NCBI GenBank assembly: GCA_947629835.1
Contig: CANRFH010000004.1
Span: 1-60,761 of the forward strand
Reading direction: 5' to 3'
Source: an uncultured Clostridia bacterium
GTDB taxonomy: Bacteria > Bacillota > Clostridia > TANB77 > CAG-508
Length of the DNA stretch: 60,761 nucleotides
Within the stretch, counting starts at the first letter, position 1. Each line of letters starts with the position of its first letter. The position numbers and the translations under genes are program-made. Shown one piece after another: positions 1 to 7,759 of the stretch. The notes beneath the pieces are model-generated. The model was not told the origin of the DNA. It saw only the letters and a program-made list of their open reading frames with translations, and ran no database searches.

Positions 1-27
1 CTGCTCTACCAACTGAGCTATCAGACC
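1..27 (-). tRNA. 5' part of a tRNA (cut by window edge)
   Basis: The minus strand from 27 to 1 reads as a tRNA 5' half: acceptor strand GGTCTGA followed by a D-arm with TAGCTCAGTTGGTAGAGCA. The anticodon lies outside the window, so the identity is unknown. The visible part closely resembles the Phe-like copy just upstream, so it could be a second, intact tRNA-Phe. Confidence 0.6.
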
Positions 28-83
<56 letters not shown>

Positions 84-115
84 AAATATAAATTTTTTCT
101 ATGTAATAAAAAAAT

Positions 116-191
116 GGCGACCTGGAACGGGCTCGAACCGTCGACCTCTAGCGTGACAGGCTAGCGTTCTAACCAACTGAACTACCAGGCC
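116..191 (-). tRNA. tRNA-Asp(GTC)
   Basis: A 76-base cloverleaf on the minus strand. The acceptor pairs GGCCTGG with CCAGGTC-type bases, and there is a D-arm, an anticodon loop CTGTCAC giving anticodon GTC, and a T-loop GGTTCGAGCCC. No CCA is encoded. Confidence 0.93.
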
Positions 192-231
192 GTAACAAAT
201 ATTTTTGTTTTGGCTTTATTTTAAAAAATGG

Positions 232-304
232 TGGGCGCAATAGGGCTCGAACCTATGACCTCCTGCTTGTAAGGCAGATGCTCTCCCAGCTGAGCTATGC
301 GCCC
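232..304 (-). tRNA. tRNA-Val(TAC)
   Basis: A 73-base cloverleaf on the minus strand. Acceptor GGGCGCA pairs with TGCGCCC, discriminator A. The D-arm is TAGCTCAGCTGGGAGAGCA, the anticodon loop CTTACAA gives TAC, and the T-loop is GGTTCGAGCCC. Confidence 0.94.
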
Positions 305-388
305 ATTTTTCTATCAGCGTATTTTAGTATACTAAATTTAGTGCAAAATGTCAATACATATTTTGAAATTTTTTCACTTTTTTTGCAG

Positions 389-430
389 TTATATGGTTCG
401 CTAGACTTATAAGTCTAGCGAACCATATAA
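389..430. repeat. perfect 42-bp palindrome
   Basis: Positions 389-409 are exactly reverse-complementary to 410-430, with no loop. It lies six bases beyond the stop of the S41 protease gene, between that gene and the tRNA cluster. On the minus strand there is no T-tract after it, so it is not a standard intrinsic terminator in that direction. On the plus strand it is followed by CATTTTTATTT. It could be a cruciform or processing site, or the remnant of a small repeat. Confidence 0.8.
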
Positions 431-435
431 CATTT

Positions 436-1605
436 TTATTTCTTTAATAATTCTAATGCTTTATCTATTTGTTCTTCCTCACTAGATATGTCATAATCTG
501 GTTTTACTCCAACTTCATTTATTTTGTTTCCATTTGGAGTATAATATTCAGCTGATGTTACCTTCAAAGCTCCACCATTTGATAGATAAATAAGTTCTTG
601 TATTAAGCCTTTTCCGAAAGTTGTTTTACCAACAATTTCTGCTTTGTCATTTTCCTTTAATGCTGCTACAAATATTTCAGAAGCACTGGCTGTTTCTTCA
701 TTTGTTAACACTACTGTTGGCATTGTTATAGTTCTAGATGAATTTGCCTTTTTTATTTCTTTACTTTCTTTTTTATCCATAGTAATTAGCATAGTTTCAC
801 CTTTATCGCAGAATAAATCAGCTATTTCTAATGCTTGGTCTACTAATCCGCCTCCGTTATTTCTTAAATCAATTATAAGTCCTTTTGCTCCTTCTTTTTC
901 TAGTTCATTATATTGATCTAGAAAATCTTTTGCACAGTCTTCATCAAATGTATTTATTTCTATATATCCTATATCTTTTGTAAACATAGTGCTTTCAACA
1001 TATTTTATATTTATTGGACTTCTTTCAATTTTAATATCAAGTGTTTTTCCATCCCTTAATATTGTTAATGTTACTTCTTTTCCTTCTTCTCCTTTTATAT
1101 AATCTGCAAGGTCATTTATTTGATCAGCATTATATTCTTTTCCATCTACTTTAAGTATTTTATCTTCTGCTTTTAATCCTGCTTTTTCAGCTGGTGACTC
1201 ACTCATTGGTTCTATTACTTTAATATCATTAGTGTCCAAATCTGCTTGAAGATAAACTCCTATTCCTACATAATTTCCAAGTGTAGATGTTTCAAATTGT
1301 TTAAGATCTTCTGGTGTGTAATATTCTGTATATTCATCACCTATGCCGTTTACAGCTCCTTTTATTGCTCCATTAACTAAATCTTCATTATTTATTTCTC
1401 CTAAATATTTGTCTTCAAGTATCTCAGTTATCTTTGATATAGTACCTTTTAGTTGTTCATCTAAACTTACTTTGTCATTTCCTGGTAATGTGAATTTTAC
1501 AGTACTATCATAATTAATAATACTTACAACTACAAAAGTGATTATTGAAATTATAACAATTAACATTAATGTCCTATAAATTGCTTGCATTATTTTCTCT
1601 TTCAT
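436..1605 (-). CDS. S41-family carboxyl-terminal processing protease
   Basis: This is a membrane-anchored serine protease of the CtpA/CtpB family, which trims extracytoplasmic proteins. One transmembrane helix spans about residues 9-30. A PDZ domain follows at about 98-182, including YVGIGVYLQ and the SPAEKAGLKAEDKILKVDG segment. The S41 catalytic region has the serine in NEETASASEIF (about S307) and the lysine in TTFGKG (about K332). The length of 389 aa is normal for the Bacillus/Clostridium type. The start has a good ribosome site (GGAAGAGGG). It is last in the run ftsE-ftsX-M23-ctp, a frequent arrangement in Clostridia, which suggests a role in maturation or turnover of cell-wall enzymes. 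Substrates are not known from sequence. Confidence 0.93.
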   Translation of the reverse strand: MKEKIMQAIYRTLMLIVIISIITFVVVSIINYDSTVKFTLPGNDKVSLDEQLKGTISKITEILEDKYLGEINNEDLVNGAIKGAVNGIGDEYTEYYTPEDLKQFETSTLGNYVGIGVYLQADLDTNDIKVIEPMSESPAEKAGLKAEDKILKVDGKEYNADQINDLADYIKGEEGKEVTLTILRDGKTLDIKIERSPINIKYVESTMFTKDIGYIEINTFDEDCAKDFLDQYNELEKEGAKGLIIDLRNNGGGLVDQALEIADLFCDKGETMLITMDKKESKEIKKANSSRTITMPTVVLTNEETASASEIFVAALKENDKAEIVGKTTFGKGLIQELIYLSNGGALKVTSAEYYTPNGNKINEVGVKPDYDISSEEEQIDKALELLKK

Positions 1606-1635
1606 AAGAACCCTCTTCCTTCTTTTTTAAATATA

Positions 1636-1660
1636 GAAAACCTCAAAATGAGGTTTTCTT
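1636..1660 (-). terminator. hairpin downstream of the M23 hydrolase gene
   Basis: Inverted repeat GAAAACCTCA / TGAGGTTTTC with a 3-base loop between the M23 hydrolase stop and the start of the S41 protease. On the minus strand it ends in TTTTCTATATTT, a weak T-tract. It may act as a leaky terminator that lowers protease expression relative to the upstream genes. Confidence 0.5.
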
Positions 1661-1717
1661 TTATATAATATATATATATTCCGACTTTAATACTTTATAA
1701 TTAATCAAACCTTATTT

Positions 1718-2920
1718 TTACATTCCTAAATATGGAGCTGGGTTTACATATGTACCATTTAGCAATACACTGAAATGTAAGTGATTTCCTGTTGAATATC
1801 CAGTTGTTCCAACTGTGCCAATTTGTTGTCCTTTTGTTACAGTTTGTCCTACTCTAACTGAAATACTAGAACAGTGTCCATATAATGTAACTAATCCATT
1901 TCCGTGTGAGATCATTATATAATTTCCGTATCCTCCACCACAACTACATCTAGTTTTTGCTGTTTTTGCATAATCATGTGTACAATTGTTAGAAACTGTT
2001 ATAACTGAACCTGATTCTGCTGCAAGTATTGCTGTGCCATGAGGTGCTGCCATGTCTATTCCCTTATGGTTTGCAGAACCTACTCCTCCTGTTGCAGCTG
2101 ATCCTCTATATCCAAAAGTTGAAGAAATTCTAGTGTATCCTGGGCAAGGCCATTTTAGTTCTCCTCCTGTATATACATATCCGCCAGAATTATTAGCATT
2201 TTTTCTTGCTATCTCTTGGAATTCTCTTTCCTTTTGCTTGTATTGTTCATTCAATTCGTCTATTTCTTTTTGTAATTCTTTTTCTTCCTCACTTAATTGT
2301 GATACATATTTATTTTTATTTGCTTTTGTATTCTTTAGATGTATCTCTTCTACGTTTAATGCCGCTTGTTTTTCTTCTAATTGATCTTGCTTTTCGTCTA
2401 ATTCGGCTTTAGATTTCTCTAAACTTGTTTTTTGTTCTTTTATTTTTTCCAAAAGATCTGTATCATATTCAGCAATCTTTCCAATCAAAAAATAATTTGA
2501 TATGAAGTTTGATAGACTTTTTGAATTTAGTAATACATCTAGATATGAAACCGAACCTGCTTTATATTGTGCTACTAACCTTTTGCATAATGTATCATAT
2601 TGTGTATCATATTTTTTTTGTTCTTCTTCAAGTTTTCCTGTTAGTACAGATATTTCTTCATTTAAAGAATTAAGTTCTGTATTAAGTGTATATATTTCAT
2701 CTTCCTTTTGTGAAATCTCTGCATTTAATGTTTCAATTTCTTTCATTGCATCGTCTACTTTATCTTTTATTCCATCTATTTTAGTATTAGCTTCTTTAAT
2801 GCTGTTTTGTATATTTTGCATTTCACTTTGTAACTGGTCTTGGCTATTTGCTGCAAAGCTCATGATTGAAACAGATATAAGTAATAACGCAATTATTACA
2901 CTGATTACTTTTTTTGTCAT
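1718..2920 (-). CDS. coiled-coil M23 murein hydrolase (EnvC/PcsB-like)
   Basis: A secreted peptidoglycan endopeptidase or hydrolase activator. An N-terminal signal peptide (about residues 1-23) is followed by two long coiled-coil segments to about residue 240, then a glycine/serine-rich linker and a C-terminal M23 (LytM) domain. The domain has the zinc-ligand motifs in NHKGIDMAAPHG and GNHLHFSV (HxH), so it is probably catalytically active, unlike many EnvC proteins. It directly follows ftsX with 18 bases between. FtsEX is known to activate coiled-coil hydrolases of this architecture (EnvC, CwlO, PcsB), so this is the likely effector of the FtsEX complex. It has an unusual cysteine-containing insert (CTHDY…RCSCGGGYG) in the LytM fold. 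Confidence 0.92.
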   Translation of the reverse strand: MTKKVISVIIALLLISVSIMSFAANSQDQLQSEMQNIQNSIKEANTKIDGIKDKVDDAMKEIETLNAEISQKEDEIYTLNTELNSLNEEISVLTGKLEEEQKKYDTQYDTLCKRLVAQYKAGSVSYLDVLLNSKSLSNFISNYFLIGKIAEYDTDLLEKIKEQKTSLEKSKAELDEKQDQLEEKQAALNVEEIHLKNTKANKNKYVSQLSEEEKELQKEIDELNEQYKQKEREFQEIARKNANNSGGYVYTGGELKWPCPGYTRISSTFGYRGSAATGGVGSANHKGIDMAAPHGTAILAAESGSVITVSNNCTHDYAKTAKTRCSCGGGYGNYIMISHGNGLVTLYGHCSSISVRVGQTVTKGQQIGTVGTTGYSTGNHLHFSVLLNGTYVNPAPYLGM

Positions 2921-2938
2921 ATGATTCTCCTCCCGAAA

Positions 2939-3817
2939 TTAGACTTCTAGATATTTTCTCATTGAAATTGAGCTTCCTATTACACCAATTCCAACACCTA
3001 GTAAAATATATGTCATTATTAATAAATTAAACATATCTGCAAATGTATATAATTTCAAGTTAAGTACTGCAAATGTTTCTGTTTTTACTAATTGGCTAGT
3101 TGCTAAATTATATAGTAGTCCTACAATTAAAATTGAGATAAATGCTGATACTAGTCCAATTATAATTCCTTCTACTATAAATGGCCATCTTATGAAACTA
3201 TTTGTAGCACCTACATATTTCATAATCGAAATTTCTCTTCTTCTTGAATGAACTGTAAGTTTTATTGTATTTGTTATAATAAATATAGATATAAATACTA
3301 ATATAAGAAGTATTGCAAATGTTACTATTCTTACACCCTTAGTTATATGTCCAAGCATATTTATAGTTTCATTGCTACTATTTACTTCTGTAATATGGTC
3401 TATTTGTTTAACTTGATTTTGTACATTATTATTTAAATCTAGATCAGTTAGAGTTATTATGTATGAAGGAGGTAATATGTCCTCTAAACCATCTAGTACT
3501 TCTGCATATTCTCCAAGGTTTTCTTTGTATGAATTATATGCATCTAAACTTGATACATATTCTACTGTATTTACTCCATCAATTCCTCTAATCTTATTTT
3601 CAATTTCTTTTATTTCTTCATCTGTTGTATCTATGTCAATGTATGCCTGCATTCCTTGTTCTGCCTCAATTTGAGCCATAACATAATTAACATTCTCACC
3701 TATTATAAAGAATAGACCAAACATAAGCATTGCCATACACATTATTGTTAAAGCGGCAACCGTAGACTTTTTATTTTTTAGGACGTTTTTAAATCCTTCA
3801 CCTACTAAATAACTCAT
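2939..3817 (-). CDS. ftsX: cell division ABC permease FtsX
   Basis: FtsX is the membrane subunit of the FtsEX complex, which couples ATP hydrolysis in the cytoplasm to wall hydrolases outside. The first transmembrane helix follows KNKKSTVAALTIM. A large extracellular domain spans roughly residues 45-170, and three more helices form the C-terminal FtsX permease domain. The open frame extends to 3856, but the family usually starts with MSYLVGEG-like residues, so I prefer the ATG at 3817. A GTG at about 3829, with GGGTGG in front of it, is an alternative. It overlaps or abuts the end of ftsE, so the two are translationally coupled. Confidence 0.93.
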   Translation of the reverse strand: MSYLVGEGFKNVLKNKKSTVAALTIMCMAMLMFGLFFIIGENVNYVMAQIEAEQGMQAYIDIDTTDEEIKEIENKIRGIDGVNTVEYVSSLDAYNSYKENLGEYAEVLDGLEDILPPSYIITLTDLDLNNNVQNQVKQIDHITEVNSSNETINMLGHITKGVRIVTFAILLILVFISIFIITNTIKLTVHSRRREISIMKYVGATNSFIRWPFIVEGIIIGLVSAFISILIVGLLYNLATSQLVKTETFAVLNLKLYTFADMFNLLIMTYILLGVGIGVIGSSISMRKYLEV

Positions 3818-3821
3818 TATA

Positions 3822-4508
3822 TTATATTTCACTGTTATAACCACCCTTTTTATCATCTCTTACTATATTGCCTTTTTCTATCTGTATTACTCTTTTTTTC
3901 ATTTTATCTACTATGTCTTTTGCGTGTGTTGCAACAATTACTGTCGTACCTCTCATATTGATTTCATTAAGTAAGTTCATAATATCCCAAGCTGTATCTG
4001 GGTCTAAGTTTCCAGTTGGCTCGTCTGCAATTAGCATAGATGGGTTATTAACTAATGCTCTCGCTAATGCTACCCTTTGTTGTTCTCCACCTGATAATTC
4101 ATTTGGGTACATTTTTGCTTTTTCACTTAAACCAACTAATGATAGTACCATTGGCACTTGTCTTCTAATGTGCCTTTGAGTTGCTCTTACTATATACATA
4201 GCATAAGCTACATTATCATATACAGTTTTGTCTGGTAATAATCTGAAGTCTTGGAATACTACTCCCATACTTCTTCTAAGATATGGAATTCTGCTTTTCT
4301 TTAAAAATGTTGTATCTTTTCCATTGATAATTATATTTCCTGATGTAGGTTCTTCCTCTTTTAATATTAGTTTTATTAATGTTGATTTTCCTGATCCAGA
4401 ACTTCCTACTAAAAATGCGAATTCCCCTTTTTCAATTAAAAAGTTTGCATTATTTACAGCCTCTGTTCCTGTTGAATATTTTTTACTTACATTTCTAAAT
4501 TCTATCAT
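3822..4508 (-). CDS. ftsE: cell division ATP-binding protein FtsE
   Basis: The ATPase subunit of the FtsEX complex. In order: Walker A GSSGSGKST near residue 35, Q-loop in VFQDFRLLPDKTVYDN, signature [14 protein letters not shown], Walker B MLIADEPTGNLD and the H-loop histidine in IVATHAKD. At 228 aa it matches the family. It is the first gene of the run ftsE-ftsX-M23 hydrolase-protease, and the ftsX start overlaps its end. The 200 bases upstream are very AT-rich and presumably hold the promoter, downstream of the terminator at 4701-4724. Confidence 0.96.
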   Translation of the reverse strand: MIEFRNVSKKYSTGTEAVNNANFLIEKGEFAFLVGSSGSGKSTLIKLILKEEEPTSGNIIINGKDTTFLKKSRIPYLRRSMGVVFQDFRLLPDKTVYDNVAYAMYIVRATQRHIRRQVPMVLSLVGLSEKAKMYPNELSGGEQQRVALARALVNNPSMLIADEPTGNLDPDTAWDIMNLLNEINMRGTTVIVATHAKDIVDKMKKRVIQIEKGNIVRDDKKGGYNSEI

Positions 4509-4700
4509 TTCTATTTCCTTCCAAATGTATAGGTTAATTATCTTATAATTTCTCTTTATATATCATAACAATAAATTTAAATTAATGCAATAGTTTTTTT
4601 TGTAAAAATATGATAATTTTTCTTTGTTTCTATGAATTTTAAGCATATTTTCACTATTTTTGTATTTTTTAAGAATTCACAAAAAATTTACAAACTAAAA

Positions 4701-4724
4701 AATACACCTAGATATAGGTGTATT
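4701..4724 (-). terminator. intrinsic terminator of the acyl-CoA synthetase gene
   Basis: AATACACCTA pairs with TAGGTGTATT around a short loop. On the minus strand it is followed by TTTTTTAG. It lies five bases after the synthetase stop codon and separates that gene from ftsE. Confidence 0.85.
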
Positions 4725-4728
4725 TTAA

Positions 4729-6446
4729 CTATTTGCTAGATTTCATTTTTTGTAATTCTACATGTCTTTTTACTTTTTGTGTTGTTGTTTTTACCATAGG
4801 CTCATCTGTTAGAATTAAATTTTTCATATATTTATATTTTGGAAGCCTTTTATTTATCTCTTTTATATCGTTCCATACAATGTTTCTTAATTCTTCTTGT
4901 GAAATATTAGGATAATGTTCTTTTACATATTCTTTATCATATACAATTTTTACTGATACAACTAAGTCGTCATCTTTTGGTTCTCCATATACCATACTTT
5001 CTGCAACATAAGGAAGATTATTTATTAATACCTCTAATTCTTCTGGATATATATTTTTTCCGTTTTTCAATACTATTACATTTTTTTGTCTTCCTGCAAC
5101 ATATAGTATACCATCTTTATCCATATATCCTAAGTCACCTGTATATAACCATCCGTTTTTTAAAACGGCCTTTGTTTCTTCTTCATCTTCATAATATCCA
5201 AGCATTACATTTGGTCCTTTTGCAATTATTTCTCCTATTCCTTCTTCATTTGGATTATCTATTTTCATTTCTACATCTGGCATTGGATAACCTATTGAAC
5301 CATATCTAAGGACTTTTGCATTTTCTGCTGAAAGTACAGGAGATGTTTCTGTAAGTCCATATCCTTGTATTGTAAGTATTCCTAAATCATTTAAGCCTTT
5401 TGCAACCTTTTTATCAAGAGCAGATGCACCACTTACTATAAACCTTAACTCGCCTCCGAAGCTCATCTAATACTTCTTTAAATACTTTTCTTCTTATATC
5501 TATACCAAATAATAGAAGTGTCTTGGTAAGTATTTTCCCTAGCCTTACAACATTTGTCTTTCCTTTTTTCTCTATTGCTGTTTCAATTTTTTTATACATT
5601 GATTCTATCAAAAGTGGTACACAAATAAATACTGTAACTTTGTATTCTTTTAAATTTTCTTGTATATGTCTTAGTCCATCACAAAATACATTTTTCATTC
5701 CTTTTGATAAATATAATAGCTGTCCAGTTGATCCAAATGTATGATGGTATGGTAAAAATGCAATGTTCGTATCTGTTTCAGTTAACCACTCTACTTTTGA
5801 CATAGAATTTATATTACTTGCTATATTTTTATGAGATAACATTACAGCCTTAGATAATGATGTTGTTCCAGATGTGAAAACTATTGTAGCCATTTCTTCT
5901 GCATTTATCTTAGCATCTAAATATTTTCTATCTCCTTTGTTTATAAGGTCTTCACCTTTTTTTATTAAGTCTTTAATAGTAGTTATATTTTCTACTTCAT
6001 CCATAGTTACAACTTCTTTTAATGAAGTTTCACCTTTGTCTATTATTCTTTTGATTGTTTCTACATAATTTTCTTCACAGAAAATCATTTCTACTTTTGC
6101 TTTTTTAATTGACATTTCTATTTCTTCTTCTGGTAGACCTTTATCAAGTGGAACAATTACTCCGAACACCATTTATAACAGATGCATATGAAAGTACCCA
6201 CTCGTATCTATTCTTTCCAATAACTGCAATTCTTTTATCTTTGTATCCTAAATCTATTAATGCTGTTCCAAGTGCATTTATTTCTTTTCCTAATCTTTCA
6301 TAGGTAATATTTTCGTATTTTACATCTTTTCCATCTTTATGCTTTATAACAAAAGCAATATTCTTTGAAAATTCTTTACAAGCATAGTTTATCATTTCTT
6401 TTAAATCTCTAAACTCTCTTGTTTCATATAAAATTTTGTTTTTCAT
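4729..6446 (-). CDS. AMP-binding long-chain acyl-CoA synthetase, two CGGA recoding sites
   Basis: An adenylate-forming enzyme that activates a fatty acid (or similar acid) with ATP and CoA. The zero frame breaks at two CGG codons, whose C bases are at 6164 and 5458. Skipping one C at each joins three frames of 94, 235 and 243 codons into a 571-aa protein of normal length. Both junctions fall in conserved segments: …ASVINGV|GVIVPLDKGLP and …KEVLDEL|GGELRFIVSGAS, where | marks the skipped C. Other motifs are ATIVFTSGTTSLSKAVMLSH (P-loop), YGLTETSP, and YTGDLGYMDKDG with the downstream C-terminal domain. The first part alone ends early at 6144. A 25-bp palindrome sits just upstream of the ribosome site. 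The exact substrate cannot be told. Confidence 0.9.
5455..5458 (-). other. CGGA recoding site in acyl-CoA synthetase (after CTT)
   Basis: The minus strand reads GAG CTT CGG AGG in the upstream frame. Dropping the C gives CTT GGA GGC GAG, that is L-G-G-E, continuing the GGELRFIVSGAS segment conserved in acyl-CoA synthetases. The codon count between this site and 6164 is exactly 235. Confidence 0.88.
6161..6164 (-). other. CGGA recoding site in acyl-CoA synthetase (after GTT)
   Basis: The upstream frame reads GGT GTT CGG AGT and reaches a stop six codons after GTT. Skipping the C gives GTT GGA GTA ATT, V-G-V-I, within the family pattern NG-G-x-VVPLD. Confidence 0.88.
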
Positions 6447-6465
6447 ATTATAAATATATCCTCTC

Positions 6466-6490
6466 TAATCTAGTATTTAATACTAGATTA
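6466..6490. promoter_or_regulatory. 25-bp palindrome upstream of the acyl-CoA synthetase gene
   Basis: TAATCTAGTATT and its exact reverse complement AATACTAGATTA flank a single central base. It ends 19 bases before the start codon, next to the ribosome site (AGAGAGGATA), and no T-tract follows on the minus strand. Size and position suit an operator for a dimeric repressor of the synthetase gene. It could also end transcription from nifS. The regulator is not identified. Confidence 0.55.
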
Positions 6491-6551
6491 TCACATATGA
6501 AAAAATAAGTCAATTAGTTTGACCATTCATTCTATAAAACTTAAATAACAT

Positions 6552-7700
6552 TTATTCTGTCCTTAATTCATTAACTATCCTTGCAAGATTATCTACTAAA
6601 AAGTCTATATCTTCTTTTGTATTTCTATCTCCAAATGTAGTTCTAAGTGAACCAGATATATATTCTTTTGATGTTCCGTATTGCTAAAAGAACATGTGAT
6701 GGTGCAGTTTCTCCTGAATTACAGGCAGAGCCACTTGATGCACATATTCCGAACCTCATCTAGTTTTAAAAGAAGACAACTTCCATCTACATCCTTAAAT
6801 GATATATTGATATTTCCTGGAAGCCTATCATACCTATCTCCATTAATTCTTATATCTTTTATTTTCTTTTCTAAACTTGAAATATAATATTCTCTTAAAT
6901 TTTTTAGCTTTTCATTGTATTTATCAATATTTTCATAAGCGATTTTTATAGCTTTTCCGCAATCCAACTATTCCTGCTACATTTTCTGTTCCTGCTCTTT
7001 TATTTTTTTCTTGATGTCCACCATTTTGTATCTTTTGAAAATTTATACCCTGCCTTACATATAATGCTCCAACTCCTTTTGGTCCATAAAATTTATGTGC
7101 AGATAAAGATAATAAATCAATATTATCTTGTTCCACATCAATTTTTATATTTCCTATTGCTTGAACTGCATCTGTATGGAAAATTACATTATGCCTCTTT
7201 GCAATTTTTCCTATTTCTCTTATAGGTTGAATGGTTCCTATCTCATTGTTTGCTGTCATGATAGAAATTAAAATTGTACTATCAGTAATTGCATTTTCTA
7301 ATTCTTCCAAAGAAACTTTTCCGTTTTTATCTACTCCTAAATATGTTACTCTGAATCCCTCTTGCTCTAAAATCTCGCAAGTTTCTAGTACCGCATTATG
7401 CTCTATTTTTGTTGTTATAATGTGATTGCCTTTATTTCTATTTGCATAAGCAACTCCCTTTATTGCTAAATTATCACTTTCACTACCACATCCTGTAAAA
7501 TATATTTCCTTTGGTTTAGCATTAAGCACTCTTGCAACTCTTTCTCTTGCAAGTTCTATTGCCCTTTTATTTTCTCTTCCTATCTTATATATTGAAGATG
7601 GATTTCCATAGTTTAATTCAAAGTATGGAAGCATCTCTTTCAAAACATCTTCTTTTACATACGTTGTTGCTGCGTGATCAAAATATCGTATTTTATCCAA
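6552..7700 (-). CDS. nifS: cysteine desulfurase (NifS/IscS family), three CGGA recoding sites
   Basis: A PLP enzyme that removes sulfur from cysteine for Fe-S clusters or tRNA thiolation. It starts at a TTG (7700) with GGGAGG eight bases before it; no ATG is available. Motifs include YFDHAATT at the N-terminus, the [10 protein letters not shown] segment, PLP lysine in [12 protein letters not shown] and the catalytic cysteine in SSGSAC. The frame breaks at three CGG codons (C at 6959, 6751, 6678). Skipping one C each joins 247, 69, 24 and 42 codons into 381 aa, a normal length. The joins restore [24 protein letters not shown] and VLLAI|GTSKEY, all conserved positions with glycine. No IscU gene lies nearby. 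uvrB is just upstream. Confidence 0.93.
6675..6678 (-). other. CGGA recoding site in nifS (after ATA)
   Basis: The upstream frame is GCA ATA CGG AAC ATC and runs to a stop 10 codons later. Skipping C gives GCA ATA GGA ACA TCA, A-I-G-T-S. LLAIG is the usual sequence in NifS/IscS proteins, so the isoleucine before the skipped base is retained. Confidence 0.92.
6748..6751 (-). other. CGGA recoding site in nifS (after GTT)
   Basis: GAG GTT CGG AAT ATG becomes GAG GTT GGA ATA TGT when C is skipped. This joins the PLP domain to the loop carrying the catalytic cysteine ([10 protein letters not shown]). Without it the enzyme would lack the active-site cysteine. Confidence 0.92.
6956..6959 (-). other. 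CGGA recoding site in nifS (after TTG)
   Basis: GGA TTG CGG AAA AGC becomes GGA TTG GGA AAA GCT, G-L-G-K-A, the usual family sequence after NVAGIVGL. Confidence 0.92.
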
Positions 7701-7759
7701 AATAATTCCTCCCTTTATATTAGTATATGAAAATAGGGAGGATTAATTCAATTATTATA

